A stretch of DNA of 64,000 nt from a bacterium (GTDB lineage: Bacteria > Krumholzibacteriota > Krumholzibacteriia > LZORAL124-64-63): assembly GCA_016703265.1 (NCBI GenBank), contig JADJCK010000004.1, forward strand, positions 310,001 through 374,000, read 5' to 3'. The position numbers were made by a program, and so were the translations under genes. Of the stretch, positions 9,504-20,858 are shown one piece after another (the stretch's first letter is position 1; every line of letters begins with the position of its first letter). The notes beneath the pieces are model-generated. The model saw nothing but the letters and a program-made list of their open reading frames with translations, did not search any database and was not told the DNA's origin.

Positions 9504-9815
9504 ATGTGGCGTGTGCCATACCTGCTGATCCTTGCCTACCGGCGGGTGCTGTCACCCTGGCTGCCGCCGGTCTGTCGCTTCCACCCATCGTGTTCCGCCT
9601 ACGGCGCCGAAGCGTTCCGCACGCACGGCCTGTGGCGTGGCGCCTGGCTCACCCTGCGTCGGGTAACGCGCTGCCATCCCTGGCATCCCGGCGGCATCGA
9701 CCCCGTGCCGCCCCGCCGCGGGGCCGCCGGCACATCCCACGACGACGCGACCCCGGGGCCGCGCGACCGGCACGCCTGCTGTGCCATCACCAACGGAGAC
9801 ATTGCCCATGGATAG
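9504..9815 (+). CDS. yidD: Membrane protein insertion efficiency factor YidD
   Basis: A 103-residue YidD-family protein, a small inner-face membrane-associated factor that helps YidC-dependent insertion. The core is clear: ILAYRRVLSPWLPPVCRFHP, then SCSAYGAEAFRTHG and RVTRCHPWHPGGIDPVP, with the family's conserved Cys residues. ATG at 9504 (MWRVPYLL) was chosen; upstream in-frame codons encode Arg-rich sequence without homology. A Pro/Arg/His-rich tail of about 30 residues follows the family core. It overlaps the start of yidC by 8 bp. Confidence 0.92.
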   Translation: MWRVPYLLILAYRRVLSPWLPPVCRFHPSCSAYGAEAFRTHGLWRGAWLTLRRVTRCHPWHPGGIDPVPPRRGAAGTSHDDATPGPRDRHACCAITNGDIAHG

Positions 9816-11604
9816 GCGCCCGATCATCGGCTTCGTGCTGATCTTCCTCATCATCATCGGCTACTACTTCGTCATGGGTCAGTTGTACCCGGCCAAGCCC
9901 GTTCCGCCGAAACCGGCGACCGAAGCGGTCGCCGACAAGCCCGGTGCCGCCAGTTCGACTTCCGCTGAACCGACAGCGGTGCCGAAGGCCGTTCTGGAGT
10001 CGCTGCTCAGCTCGTACGTGGCCGGCGCCGACAGCATCCCCGGCGCACCGCTGACCATGGAGCAGGCGCTGGTGCCGCAGCCGGCGGCCGGCGGCCCCGA
10101 ATCCGTGACCGTGACCACGCCGCTGTACCGTGCCCGGATCGACATGCGCGGCGGCGCCATCGCCGGCTGGGAACTGCTCGAACACAAGGCGTGGCGCGGC
10201 GGGCCGGTGCAGCTGGTGCCGCAGGGCGGCGTGGAGGGCGGCGCCGACAAGATCATCTTCCGCGCGGCGGAACTGGACCTGGCAACGTTCCCGTACACGG
10301 CCGACCAGGGCGACCTGACCCTGAACGCCGGCGACGGCAAGCGCACCCTGACCCTGCGCGGCACCACGCGCGGCGGCCTCGAGGTGCGGAAGCTCTTCAC
10401 GTTCGACCCGGCGGCGTACGGCGTCACGGTCGACCTGGAGCTGGGCGGCGACGGCGTGGCCGTGGCCAACCTGATGGCGCAGACCGGCACTCCGGAGGCG
10501 ATGCGGTTCGGGTGGAACCGCGGTATCGCGCTGGTCGAGCGCAATGAGAAGCAGGAGCGGGGGATGCTGCGCGCGTTCGCGAGCATCGGCGAGGACCTGC
10601 ACCTGAAGAAGCGCACGGACCTGAAGAAGGACGTCGCGAAGGTCGAAGGCCAGTGGACGGGCTCGGTCCGCTACGCCGGCCTTCAGGACCGCTATTTCAT
10701 GATCGCCGGTATCGTTCCCCGGGAGCAGGGGGAACCGGTCGAGGCCACGGTGCGGCTCGGCGGGGACATGGCTCGACAGGCCCAGACCTGGGCCCTCGAC
10801 CTGCCCGCGCGTCGCGGCGAAGGTGGCGGTCTTGCCGCCGCGCGCCTCGAACTCTATGTCGGTCCCCAGCAGGCCGATCTGCTCACCGTCTACGGACAGG
10901 GTCTGGAAAACGCCATGGACCTGGGCTGGAAGTGGGTGCGCCCGCTTTCGAAGCTCGTGCTCTGGGGTATGGACCTGCTGTATCGGGTGATCCCGAACTA
11001 CGGCGTGGTGATCCTCATCTTCTCCATCGTGACGAAGCTGATGTTCTACCCGCTCACGCAGACTTCGACCAAGTCCATGAAGAAAATGGCGGAGCTTCAG
11101 CCCAAGCTGAAGGCCCTGCAGGAGAAGCACAAGAACGACAAGGAGAAGCTGAACGCGGCGACCCTGAAGCTGTACCAGGAGGAGAAGGTCAATCCCCTGT
11201 CCGGCTGCTGGCCGCTGCTCGTCCAGTCTCCCGTGTTCATCGCGCTCTACCAGGCGCTCAGCCACATGGTCTCGCTGCGCGGCCAGCCGTTCTTCGGTTG
11301 GATGCGGGACCTGTCGCAGCCTGATGCGCTGATGGTCATGCCTTTCGGGCTGCCGTGGGACCTCAATGTCCTGCCGTTCCTGATGGGCATCGCCATGTAC
11401 TTCCAGACCAAGTACACCCCCAACACCGGTGGCGGCCAGATGGCCATGCTCAACACGCTGATGCCGGTGTTCATGATCTTCATCTTCTACAACATGCCGT
11501 CCGGCCTGGTGCTGTACTGGTTCGCGCAGAACGTTCTGCAGGCGTACCAGTCGTGGCGCATCTTCAAGACGGCGGACAAGAGTGGAGGCGTTGTCAACGC
11601 ATGA
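9808..11604 (+). CDS. yidC: Membrane protein insertase YidC
   Basis: A 598-residue inner-membrane insertase of the YidC/Oxa1/Alb3 family, Gram-negative type. An N-terminal membrane anchor (RPIIGFVLIFLIIIGYYFVM) is followed by a Pro/Ala-rich linker and a large periplasmic beta domain (about residues 100-370). The conserved insertase core begins at NYGVVILIFSIVTKLMFYPL, with the coiled-coil loop LQPKLKALQEKHKNDKEKL, then NPLSGCWPLLVQSPVFIALY and FMIFIFYNMPSGLVLYWFAQ. ATG at 9808 has GGAGA upstream; an in-frame GTG at 9781 is less likely. It overlaps jag by 4 bp. Confidence 0.96.
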   Translation: MDRRPIIGFVLIFLIIIGYYFVMGQLYPAKPVPPKPATEAVADKPGAASSTSAEPTAVPKAVLESLLSSYVAGADSIPGAPLTMEQALVPQPAAGGPESVTVTTPLYRARIDMRGGAIAGWELLEHKAWRGGPVQLVPQGGVEGGADKIIFRAAELDLATFPYTADQGDLTLNAGDGKRTLTLRGTTRGGLEVRKLFTFDPAAYGVTVDLELGGDGVAVANLMAQTGTPEAMRFGWNRGIALVERNEKQERGMLRAFASIGEDLHLKKRTDLKKDVAKVEGQWTGSVRYAGLQDRYFMIAGIVPREQGEPVEATVRLGGDMARQAQTWALDLPARRGEGGGLAAARLELYVGPQQADLLTVYGQGLENAMDLGWKWVRPLSKLVLWGMDLLYRVIPNYGVVILIFSIVTKLMFYPLTQTSTKSMKKMAELQPKLKALQEKHKNDKEKLNAATLKLYQEEKVNPLSGCWPLLVQSPVFIALYQALSHMVSLRGQPFFGWMRDLSQPDALMVMPFGLPWDLNVLPFLMGIAMYFQTKYTPNTGGGQMAMLNTLMPVFMIFIFYNMPSGLVLYWFAQNVLQAYQSWRIFKTADKSGGVVNA

Positions 11605-13683
11605 GTGAATCAATCGAAACCAAGGGCAAGACCGTCGACCTGGCGGTGTCCGAAGCCCTGCTGCAGCTCGGCCTGCGGCGGGACGAAGTCGAGATCAAAG
11701 TTCTGGAAGAGCCCCGTGCCGGGCTCATGGGATTCCTGGGCGCGCGGCAGGCCAAGGTCCTGGTCTCCAAGCGCCAGTCCACGCGCGGCGGCCGCGGCGG
11801 CGGTCGCGATCGCCGCAACGACGACGACCACCGCGCGCACGACCTGACCGCCAGCGGCGCCTCGGGCCGCGGTCGCGGCGGCTCGCGCGGCGGCCGCAGC
11901 GGCGGTCGCGACGAGGGGCGGAGTGGGCGGCCTGAAGGTCGCAGTGATGGCCGCAGCGACGGCCGGAGCGACAATCGCAGCGACGTTCGCGGTGACAATC
12001 GCGGCGGCGGTCGTGGCCGGGAAGAGGCGCGTGGCGAGGGCCGCGGCGAGCCCCGCGGTGAGCGTGGGGGGCGTGGCGGTCGCGATGGGTCGCGACGCCG
12101 GTGGTCGTGACGGCGGTGGTCGCGACGCCGGTGGTCGCGACGGCGGTCGCAGTGAGCCGCGCGGTGAGCCCCGGGGCGACAGCCGCAACGGCAACCGCGA
12201 GCAGGCCCCGCGTCCTCCGCGCGAAGGCGGCGAGATCCGCGCCGACGGCGCCGGTGACGATCGTACCGAAGCGCAGCGCTCGCGCCGCCGTCGCGGCGGT
12301 CGGGGCCGCGGCGGTCGGGGCCGTTCCGGTTCGGGCGCCCCGCGCGACGATCAGCAGCCGACCAACATCGTCAACAATTTCGAGGCGCCCGACGAGGGCC
12401 ACGACATGCTGCGGCTGGACGAGCGTCCGGGCCGTGACGATCTCATCGAGCGCAAAGTCTCGGGTGACCGGGGCGATCGCGCGCCGCGCGGCGACCGCGG
12501 CGGCCGCGGCGAGCGCAGCGATCGTGGCGATCGTGGTGACCGGGGCGACCGCGCCCCGCGCGGCGACCGTGAAGCCCGCAGCAGTCGTGATGACCGCGGC
12601 GAGCGTCCTGTGCGCGACCGCGATGAGGTCCGCCTGGAGAGCCCCGTCGAGGACAGCCTCGGCAACCCGCCCGTGCGCGAGGAGTCGGTGCCGCGTGAGC
12701 AGGCCCGCGAAGAGCGCTCGCGCCGCGAGCTGCACGTGACCCCGGAGGCGCCGGCCGGCAGCGCCCCCGAGGCCGAGGCTTCGGCCCCGGAAGTGATCGA
12801 GACGGCCGTCATCGCCAATGTGGCGCTGAAGGCCAAGAAGAAGGCCTGGGGCGGACTCGGTGCCCGTCGCGAGCGTGCGCCGGCGTCGTCGCTGCCGCGC
12901 GTGAGCGTCGAGTCGCCGGCCACCGCCGGCGCCGTGTTCAAGCCGGCGCGCACCAAGGCCTCGAAGGCCGCGGCCGAGCGCCAGGCCACCAGGGAGGCCA
13001 ACGCCGCCAACGCGGCGAAGATCGGCGCCATCGACTCTCCGCTGGCCGGCCCGGCCGGCACGACGGGCTACGGGGCGCCGCGCAATGGTGGTTTCGGTGG
13101 ACGGTCGTCGTCGTCATCGGACGAGACCATCGCCGCCGGCATCGCCGCGACCGACTACGCCAAGCCGATGGCCGCGGTCGACGAGGACGGACAGCCGACC
13201 CTGCTGACCGAACTGACCAACGGGATGCTGGCCCGCGCCGGCTTCCCGTGCGAGTGCGAAACCATCCCCGGTGAGTACCACGCCGTGAAGGTGTCGGTGG
13301 ACGAGGATGCCGCGGGCATGCTGATCGGTCGCGGCGGCTCCACCGCCGAAGCCGTCGAGCACCTGGTCGAGCGCATGGCCAGCAACGCCGCCGGCGACCG
13401 CGTGCGCATGAACCTGGACATCAACGACTATCGCATCCGCCGCGAGGAGCAGCTCCGCGAGCGCACGGCCGAAGCCGTCGCCGAGGTGCGCGCCACCGGC
13501 GAGCCCTACCACATGGAATCGATGGACGCCCGCGAGCGCCGCGTCGTGCACATGGCCACCGAGTCGCTGACGGACATCACCACCTACACGGTGATGGGCG
13601 GCGGCGGCAAGCACGTGGTCATCGCCCTGAATGACGGCTCGCAGCGCAGCGACGACGATGGTCACGAAGGCGGCGAGGACTGA
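11601..13683 (+). CDS. jag: Jag/KhpB RNA-binding protein with long RG/RD-rich linker, interrupted by a frameshift
   Basis: Jag (KhpB, SpoIIIJ-associated) is a cytoplasmic RNA-binding protein encoded after yidC. The N-terminal Jag_N domain is VDLAVSEALLQLGLRRDEVE through AGLMGFLGARQAKVLV. The C-terminus has the KH-II domain, with the loop GMLIGRGGSTAEAVEHLVER, and the R3H domain, RERRVVHMATE. Between them lies a very long, low-complexity linker full of RGG, RSDG and GDRGDR repeats. The Jag_N frame stops at 12110, while the KH/R3H frame is open from 11923, so one extra (or two missing) base near 12066-12095, at a G6 run or GATGGGTCGCG, is needed. The RGG-rich linker may itself bind RNA; that is inference. 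Confidence 0.88.
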
Positions 13684-13712
13684 TCGCCGAACCCGCCGAT
13701 CCGCACGAACAG

Positions 13713-13743
13713 GGAGCGGCGCGACGGCGCCGCTCCTTGTCTT
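13713..13743 (+). terminator. Terminator after jag
   Basis: A perfect 10-bp stem GGAGCGGCGC / GCGCCGCTCC with a 4-nt loop is followed by TTGTCTTG, 30 nt after the jag stop and before mnmE. Confidence 0.75.
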
Positions 13744-13765
13744 GAGGGGTGGAGGAGGAATGCCC

Positions 13766-15480
13766 ATGGACCCGAACCTGACCCACGATCTCGACACCGT
13801 CGTCGCCCGCGCCACACCCGAGGGCGAGGGCGGCCTGGCCGTCGTGCGCCTGAGCGGACCGCAGGCCTTGGCGATTGCGTCGCGGGTGTTCCGGGGAGCG
13901 GGGTATGGACGGGGGAGCGGGGAACCGGGCCCGGGCCCCGACCCGGCGGCGCCTGGCGACAGCGCCGCCCCGGGCGGCGAGGGCCCCGCAAGGACTCCGG
14001 TCCCACCCCCCGCCGCGCTGTATACGGTATTTTCCATGAACCGATTGATGCCCAACACGAAGACCCGCAGGCACTTGCCGTGATCGACGAGTCACTCGCG
14101 CTCTGGCTCCCCGGCCCCCACAGCTACACCGGTGAAGACACGGTGGAGTTCTTCTGCCATGGCGGCCGGCAGGTGACCGCCGCCGTGGTGCGCGCCTGCC
14201 AGAAGGCCGGCGCGGTGGCGGCGGCCCCCGGCGAGTTCACCCGCCGCGCCTTCCTCAACGGCCGCCTCTCGCTCGACCAGGCCGAGGCCGTGGCCGACCT
14301 CATCCAGGCCGGCAGCGAACAGGCGGCGCGCGCCGCGGTGGCCCAGCTGCGCGGCGGCCTCGACGCCGAACTGGGCGCCCTCGAGTGGCCGCTGCTCGAC
14401 CTGCTGGTCCGCCTCGAAGGCTCGCTCGAATTCAGCGACGACGACAGCGACGAAGCCGTCGTCGATGCCGCCGAGATCCGGGGTGTCTTGTCCGAAGCCC
14501 TCGACGGCGTGGACCAGCTCCTGACCCTGGCCCCGGCCGGCCGCCTGCTGCGCGAAGGCGTGCACGTGGCCCTGGCCGGCGCCCCCAACGCCGGCAAGAG
14601 CAGCCTGTTCAACCGGATGGTCGGCAGCGACCGCGCCCTGGTCGACGCCGAACCCGGCACCACCCGCGACATCGTCACCGCCCCGGTGCGCCGCGGCGGT
14701 CGCCTCTATGTTTTCCACGACACCGCCGGCCTGCGCGAGCCCGCCGGCCGCGTCGAGTCGATGGGGATTGCGCGGGCGCGCGAGGCGGCGGACCAGGCGG
14801 ACCTTGTGTTGGTGTTGGCGGCATTGGGCGATGGGGTTGTGGCTTGGCCGGAGGTCGGTGGCTGGGGCGATGGCGCGACCGCGGCGGGCTCGACTTGCGC
14901 CGGCGCAAGTAGTGGCGCAAGTGGTGGCGCAAGTGCCGGCGAGGAAGCGGGCTCGACTTGCGCCGGCGCAAGTGGCGGGGCGCCTGGTGGCGCAAGCGCG
15001 GCCGACCAACCGGGGGCTGTCTCCGGCGCCCGGCCGCCAGCACTGTTTGTCCTGACGAAGTGCGACCTGGTTTCAGGCGCCGGGCGGGGCGGGGCGGACC
15101 GGGCCACCACCGACACCGGCACATGCCCCGCCACTTGCGCCGGCGCAAGTCCCCACACCGCCATCGCCACCTCGAGCCTGACCGGCGCGGGCGTGGAGGA
15201 TCTGTGGGCGGCCATCGAACACCAGGTGGCGGCGTGGCGGCTCGATGAAGCGGCCAGCCTGGGCGTGGTGCTGAACGAGCGCCACCGGCAGAGATTGCTG
15301 GAGTGTCGCGACGAGCTCGCGCAGCTGCTGGACCTGTATCGCCACGAGTCGGCGCCCGGCAGCGAAGTGGCCGGCACACTGTTGGCCTCGCTGTTGGCGC
15401 GGCTGGGCGAGATCAGCGGACGGGTGTTCACCGAACAGATGCTCGACAGCATCTTCAAGCGCTTTTGCGTGGGAAAATAG
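13766..15480 (+). CDS. mnmE: tRNA modification GTPase MnmE with palindrome-derived inserts and a frameshift
   Basis: With MnmG this GTPase makes the cmnm5 (or nm5) modification of wobble U34. ATG at 13766 has AGGAGG upstream. The N-domain ATPEGEGGLAVVRLSG is followed by a Pro/Gly-rich stretch; the frame then changes at about 14021-14026 (two extra or one missing base) and continues GIFHEPIDAQ and PGPHSYTGEDTVEF. G motifs: GAPNAGKSSLFN, EPGTTRD, DTAGLRE, TKCD and SSLTGAG; the C-terminal motif is FCVGK. Between DTAG and TKCD there are about 110 residues against roughly 65 normally. The extra part holds two in-frame TCAGAS peptides encoded by palindromes, and a third lies between TKCD and SSLTG. 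The inserts are predicted surface loops. Confidence 0.9.
14893..14910. repeat. Palindrome copy inside mnmE (1)
   Basis: An exact consensus copy, in frame as Thr-Cys-Ala-Gly-Ala-Ser, followed by half-site-like AGTGGCGCAAGTGGTGGCGC, giving SGASGGAS. Confidence 0.92.
14956..14973. repeat. Palindrome copy inside mnmE (2)
   Basis: An exact consensus copy 63 bp after the first, in the same reading frame. Both are preceded by GCGGGCTCG, so the unit was locally duplicated. Confidence 0.92.
15133..15150. repeat. Palindrome copy inside mnmE (3)
   Basis: An exact consensus copy between the G4 (TKCD) and G5 (SSLTG) motifs, again read as TCAGAS. Confidence 0.92.
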
Positions 15481-15487
15481 GGGATTC

Positions 15488-17673
<2,186 letters not shown>

Positions 17674-17687
<14 letters not shown>

Positions 17688-18621
17688 CGACAAGGCGCCC
17701 CTCGACGGGCGGACCCGCGAACTGCTCGTGGCCTACCGCGCCGAGCTGCTGCGGTGGAACCAGCAGATCAACCTGCTGTCGCGGCGCGACGCCGAAGGCA
17801 CCGCCGACACCCTTATCCGCCAATGCCTCGATGCGTTCGAGATGTGGTGGCTGGCCTCGGGCGCCGAGCTCGCGGCCGGCGGCACGCTGCGCCTGTTCGA
17901 CCTGGGCTCGGGCGGCGGGCTGCCGGCGTTCGTGTGGCTGGCCCAGCTGAAGGCGCGGGGCGTGGCGACGCGCGCCACCCTGGTGGAGCCGCGGGCCAAG
18001 CGCGCCTGGTTCCTGGAGCGATTGACGCACCTGCCCGGCGCGCCCGCGTTCGAGGTGGTGGCCGCGCGCTGGGGCGATCGGCTCGCTTTCGGTCCGTTTG
18101 GGCCGGAAACGCCGCCCGCCGACGCGACGGCCCCCATGGAGCCCATCTTGTTCACTCTCAAGGCTTTGCGGCTGCCCGAAAACACCGTTCTGGACGGGCT
18201 GGGCGACGCCGAACCGCTCCAGCGGCTGGCCCTGGGCGCCACCGTCGAACTGGTCCGCTTCCAGCCGAGTCGTGGCGTGACGGCCGCGCGCCTGGCCCGC
18301 GAACTGGACATCCCGGCCGCCGGGACAGCGTTCAGCCGGGAAGAGATGCAGTTCGAGGCGGGCGGGATGTCGGCTCCTGGAGCCCAAGGCGAAGGGCGCC
18401 GCGGCGGCCGGCGCGGCGGGACTGCTGGTGTCGCGGCATCGGCTGGTTGGGGTGAAGACTCTCGGGTAGAGCAGGGCGGATTGTTCCACGTGGAACAAGG
18501 CCGCATTCCAGTCCCCGCCCGGCCCTGGCCGGTCATGATGTTCCACGTGGAACAGTGGCCCGTCCCGCGCGCTGGCCGAATTCAGCTGCCCGGATTGTTC
18601 CACGTGGAACAACGCTCTTAG
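17674..18621 (+). CDS. rsmG: 16S rRNA m7G527 methyltransferase RsmG; true end probably 18469
   Basis: An SAM-dependent methyltransferase of G527 in 16S rRNA. ATG at 17674 has GGTGGAG upstream and overlaps mnmG by 14 bp. WNQQINLLSRRDAEG, the SAM loop LFDLGSGGGLPAFV and LVEPRAKRAWFLERL are recognisable. As written the frame runs to 18621, but after about 18370 it turns low-complexity and then translates the parS sites as LFHVEQ three times. One frame over, LLEPKAKGAAAAG and LLVSRHRLVGVKTLG end at a TAG at 18467-18469 with much higher GC at third positions. I infer a one-base indel near 18365-18374 and a real protein of about 264 residues, leaving the parS sites outside the gene. Confidence 0.85.
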
Positions 18622-18915
18622 GCGACTGGCGACTGGCAGCCGGCAACCGACGACCGGCCGCCGCGCCGCCGCACCGGCCTGCCGCCCTGCCGCCCTGCCA
18701 CCCCGCCGCCCTGCCGCCCTGCCGCCTGCCACCCCGCCGGCCCACCAGCGCGCACCTCCCCACCACGCAAGCTCCCCGCCGCGCATGTTCCACGTGGAAC
18801 ACCAGCCCCGCGCCGCAGTCGGGCAGCCCCCGGCCGGTCCAGCTCGGTCTTCGACGAACTCCCTCGGATCCGGCCCGGCCCAACCGCCCCCGCCCGAAAT
18901 GTTCTACGTGGAACA
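18482..18915. promoter_or_regulatory. parS centromere cluster (five sites)
   Basis: TGTTCCACGTGGAACA, the 16-bp parS palindrome bound by chromosomal ParB, occurs at 18482-18497, 18539-18554, 18596-18611 and 18786-18801. A fifth site at 18900-18915 has one change (TGTTCTACGTGGAACA). The cluster lies between the end of rsmG and parA, the usual place near the origin, and should load ParB for chromosome segregation. Confidence 0.95.
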
Positions 18916-19089
18916 ACCCCGCACCACGCCCTCGGCGCCCCATCCCGTCACCCCCCGGCGCCAAATCCACATTCCCGGAGGACAACCAGCGAACAACTCC
19001 CGGCGTGTCTTGACGCATCCACCAGCGCGCCGGTAGATTGTCGTTCCCATCTCAGACACCCGTCCCAACGGAAAGGCGGCCTTCCCGCC
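18622..19089. other. Gene-free region before parA
   Basis: 468 bp holding two of the parS sites and a low-complexity CTGCCGCC-type tract at 18677-18741. No gene is supported. TTGACG (19010-19015) and TAGATT (19034-19039), 18 bp apart, form a possible parA promoter. Confidence 0.55.
18677..18741 (+). repeat. Low-complexity CTGCCGCC tandem tract
   Basis: Imperfect tandem repeats of CTGCCGCC and CTGCCACCCCGCCGCC between the third and fourth parS sites. Confidence 0.7.
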
Positions 19090-19848
19090 ATGACCAAGAT
19101 CGTAGCCATTTCGAACCAGAAGGGTGGCGTCGGCAAGACGACCACGGCGGTGAACCTGGCCGCCAGCCTGGCCGTCGCCGAGCGGCGGACGCTGCTTCTG
19201 GACTTCGACCCGCAGGGCAATGCGTCCAGCGGCGTGGGCTTATCCGCAGGTGAAAAAACAAGTTACGAGTTCCTTGTGGGCGGCGCGGCGTTCGGCGAAG
19301 CCGTCCAGACGACCAAGCTGCCGTTCCTCGATGTGCTCACCACGGACCGCCGCCTGGCGGGCGCCGAGATCGAACTGGTGGGCGAGGAGAACCGCGAGGG
19401 CTTCCTGAAGCGGGCGTTGGCGCCGCTGCGCGGGCGCTACGAGTTCATCCTGATCGACACCCCGCCGTCGCTCGGATTGCTGACGCTCAATGCGCTCACC
19501 GCGTCCGATTCGGTGCTGATCCCGATCCAGTGCGAGTACTACGCGCTGGAGGGGCTGAGCCAGCTCCTGAGCACGGTGCAGTTGGTCCAGCGCGGCCTGA
19601 ACCGCGACCTGCGGCTCGAGGGTGTGCTCCTGACCATGTTCGACCGGCGCCTGCGGCTGTCGAACCAGGTGGCAGACGAAGCCACCGACTTCTTCGGCGA
19701 GATGGTCTACGAGACGCGGATCCCCCGCAATGTGCGCCTGAGCGAGGCGCCGTCGTTCGGGCAGCCGATCTGTCTCTATGATGTGGAGTGCATAGGCTCC
19801 CAGTGTTACCTGGACCTCGCCAAAGAGGTCATCGCAGACAACTCCTGA
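19090..19848 (+). CDS. parA: Chromosome-partitioning ATPase ParA (Soj)
   Basis: A 252-residue Walker-type ATPase that binds DNA non-specifically and drives segregation of ParB-parS complexes. The deviant Walker A KGGVGKTTTAVNLAASL carries the signature lysine, Walker A' is LLLDFDPQGNASSGVGL, and Walker B is FILIDTPPSLGLLTLNAL. IPIQCEYYALEGLSQLL, FDRRLRLSNQV and the C-terminal IPRNVRLSEAPSFGQPI are typical of Soj. Length is normal and the frame intact. It lies just downstream of the parS cluster and 44 bp before parB, forming a parAB operon. Confidence 0.96.
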   Translation: MTKIVAISNQKGGVGKTTTAVNLAASLAVAERRTLLLDFDPQGNASSGVGLSAGEKTSYEFLVGGAAFGEAVQTTKLPFLDVLTTDRRLAGAEIELVGEENREGFLKRALAPLRGRYEFILIDTPPSLGLLTLNALTASDSVLIPIQCEYYALEGLSQLLSTVQLVQRGLNRDLRLEGVLLTMFDRRLRLSNQVADEATDFFGEMVYETRIPRNVRLSEAPSFGQPICLYDVECIGSQCYLDLAKEVIADNS

Positions 19849-19892
19849 CGGCGCAAGTCGTTACGGGCACGAGGACAGACAAGGACGGCGCC

Positions 19893-20858
19893 ATGAACAA
19901 CCCCGTTAACAAGACCCGCGTCCTGGGCAAGGGACTGTCGGCCCTGATCCAGGGAGCCGACCTGACCGGTGTGCCGCCGCGGCCGACCGAGGCCGCCACG
20001 GCCGGCGGCGCCGCCAGGTTGCCCCTGGCGAACATCGGCGTGAACCCCAACCAGCCGCGTAAGATATTTCACGACAACGAGTTGGCTGAGTTGGCGGACT
20101 CGATCCGGCAGGTCGGCATCCTGCAGCCGGTGCTGGTGCGTCGCCTGCAGCCCGGCCAGACGGCCGTGCGGGCGCCGGGCGAAGAGGGCAGCGTGGCCCC
20201 GCTCGAGTATTGCGTGGTGGCCGGCGAGCGCCGCGTGCGCGCCGCGCGTCTGGCGGGACTGAACGACGTGCCGGCGCTCGTTGTGTCGTTCGAGCAGTCC
20301 GAGGCGCTGAAGGTGGCGCTGCTCGAGAACATCCAGCGTGAGGATCTCGGGCCGGTCGAAGAGGCGACGGCGTATCGCCAGTTGATGAACGAGTACGGCG
20401 CCACGCAGGAGGAAGTCGCGGCGATGCTCGGCAAGAGCCGCAGCAGTGTCGCGAACCTGCTGCGCCTGTTGTCGCTCGAGGAGGAGATCCTCGACCTGCT
20501 GCAGGACGGACACCTGAGCACCGGTCACGGCAAGGCGCTGCTCGGCCTGGCGCCCGGGCCGGCGCGCGTGCAGCTGGCGAAGCTGTGCCGCACGCGCGGC
20601 ATGTCGGTGCGCGAATGCGAGCGGCGCGTGCAGGCCGGCGGCGCGAAGCCGCGCAAGGCGGGCGCGAAGAAGCGCGGCGCCACGGCCGATGATCCTTCGC
20701 TGCGCGCGCTGACCGAGCGCGCCGAGGCGGTCTACGGTTCGCCGGTGACGATCGAGCGCGATCCGCGCACGGGCAAGGGCTCCGTCAGCGTGCGCTTCTT
20801 CAACGATGGCGACCTGATCCGCCTGCTGCAGATCATGGGGGTGGACACCGCGCTGTGA
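19893..20858 (+). CDS. parB: Chromosome-partitioning protein ParB (Spo0J)
   Basis: A 321-residue parS-binding CTP switch protein. ATG at 19893 (MNNPVNKTRVLGKGLSALI) opens with the RxLGxGLxAL motif that contacts ParA. The N-terminal ParB/Srx domain has VNPNQPRKIFHDNELAELAD, IRQVGILQPVLVR, the CTP-binding GERRVRAARLAGL and ENIQREDLGPVEEA. The central helix-turn-helix is GATQEEVAAMLGKSRSSVAN with LSTGHGKALLGL. The C-terminal dimerisation region follows a Lys/Arg-rich linker. The stop overlaps the start of the histidine kinase gene (GTGA), implying co-transcription. Confidence 0.96.
   Translation: MNNPVNKTRVLGKGLSALIQGADLTGVPPRPTEAATAGGAARLPLANIGVNPNQPRKIFHDNELAELADSIRQVGILQPVLVRRLQPGQTAVRAPGEEGSVAPLEYCVVAGERRVRAARLAGLNDVPALVVSFEQSEALKVALLENIQREDLGPVEEATAYRQLMNEYGATQEEVAAMLGKSRSSVANLLRLLSLEEEILDLLQDGHLSTGHGKALLGLAPGPARVQLAKLCRTRGMSVRECERRVQAGGAKPRKAGAKKRGATADDPSLRALTERAEAVYGSPVTIERDPRTGKGSVSVRFFNDGDLIRLLQIMGVDTAL

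Noticed and set aside
9787..11613. Long antisense reading frames opposite yidC, dnaA, mnmG and other genes
   Set aside because: They are mirror products of high GC at third positions; their translations are His/Arg/Gly-rich with no family motifs.
18482..18611. parS sites as part of the RsmG coding sequence (FHVEQ repeats)
   Set aside because: The frame that contains them is low in third-position GC and unlike RsmG; the alternative frame ends naturally at 18469, so the coding of parS is probably an indel artefact.
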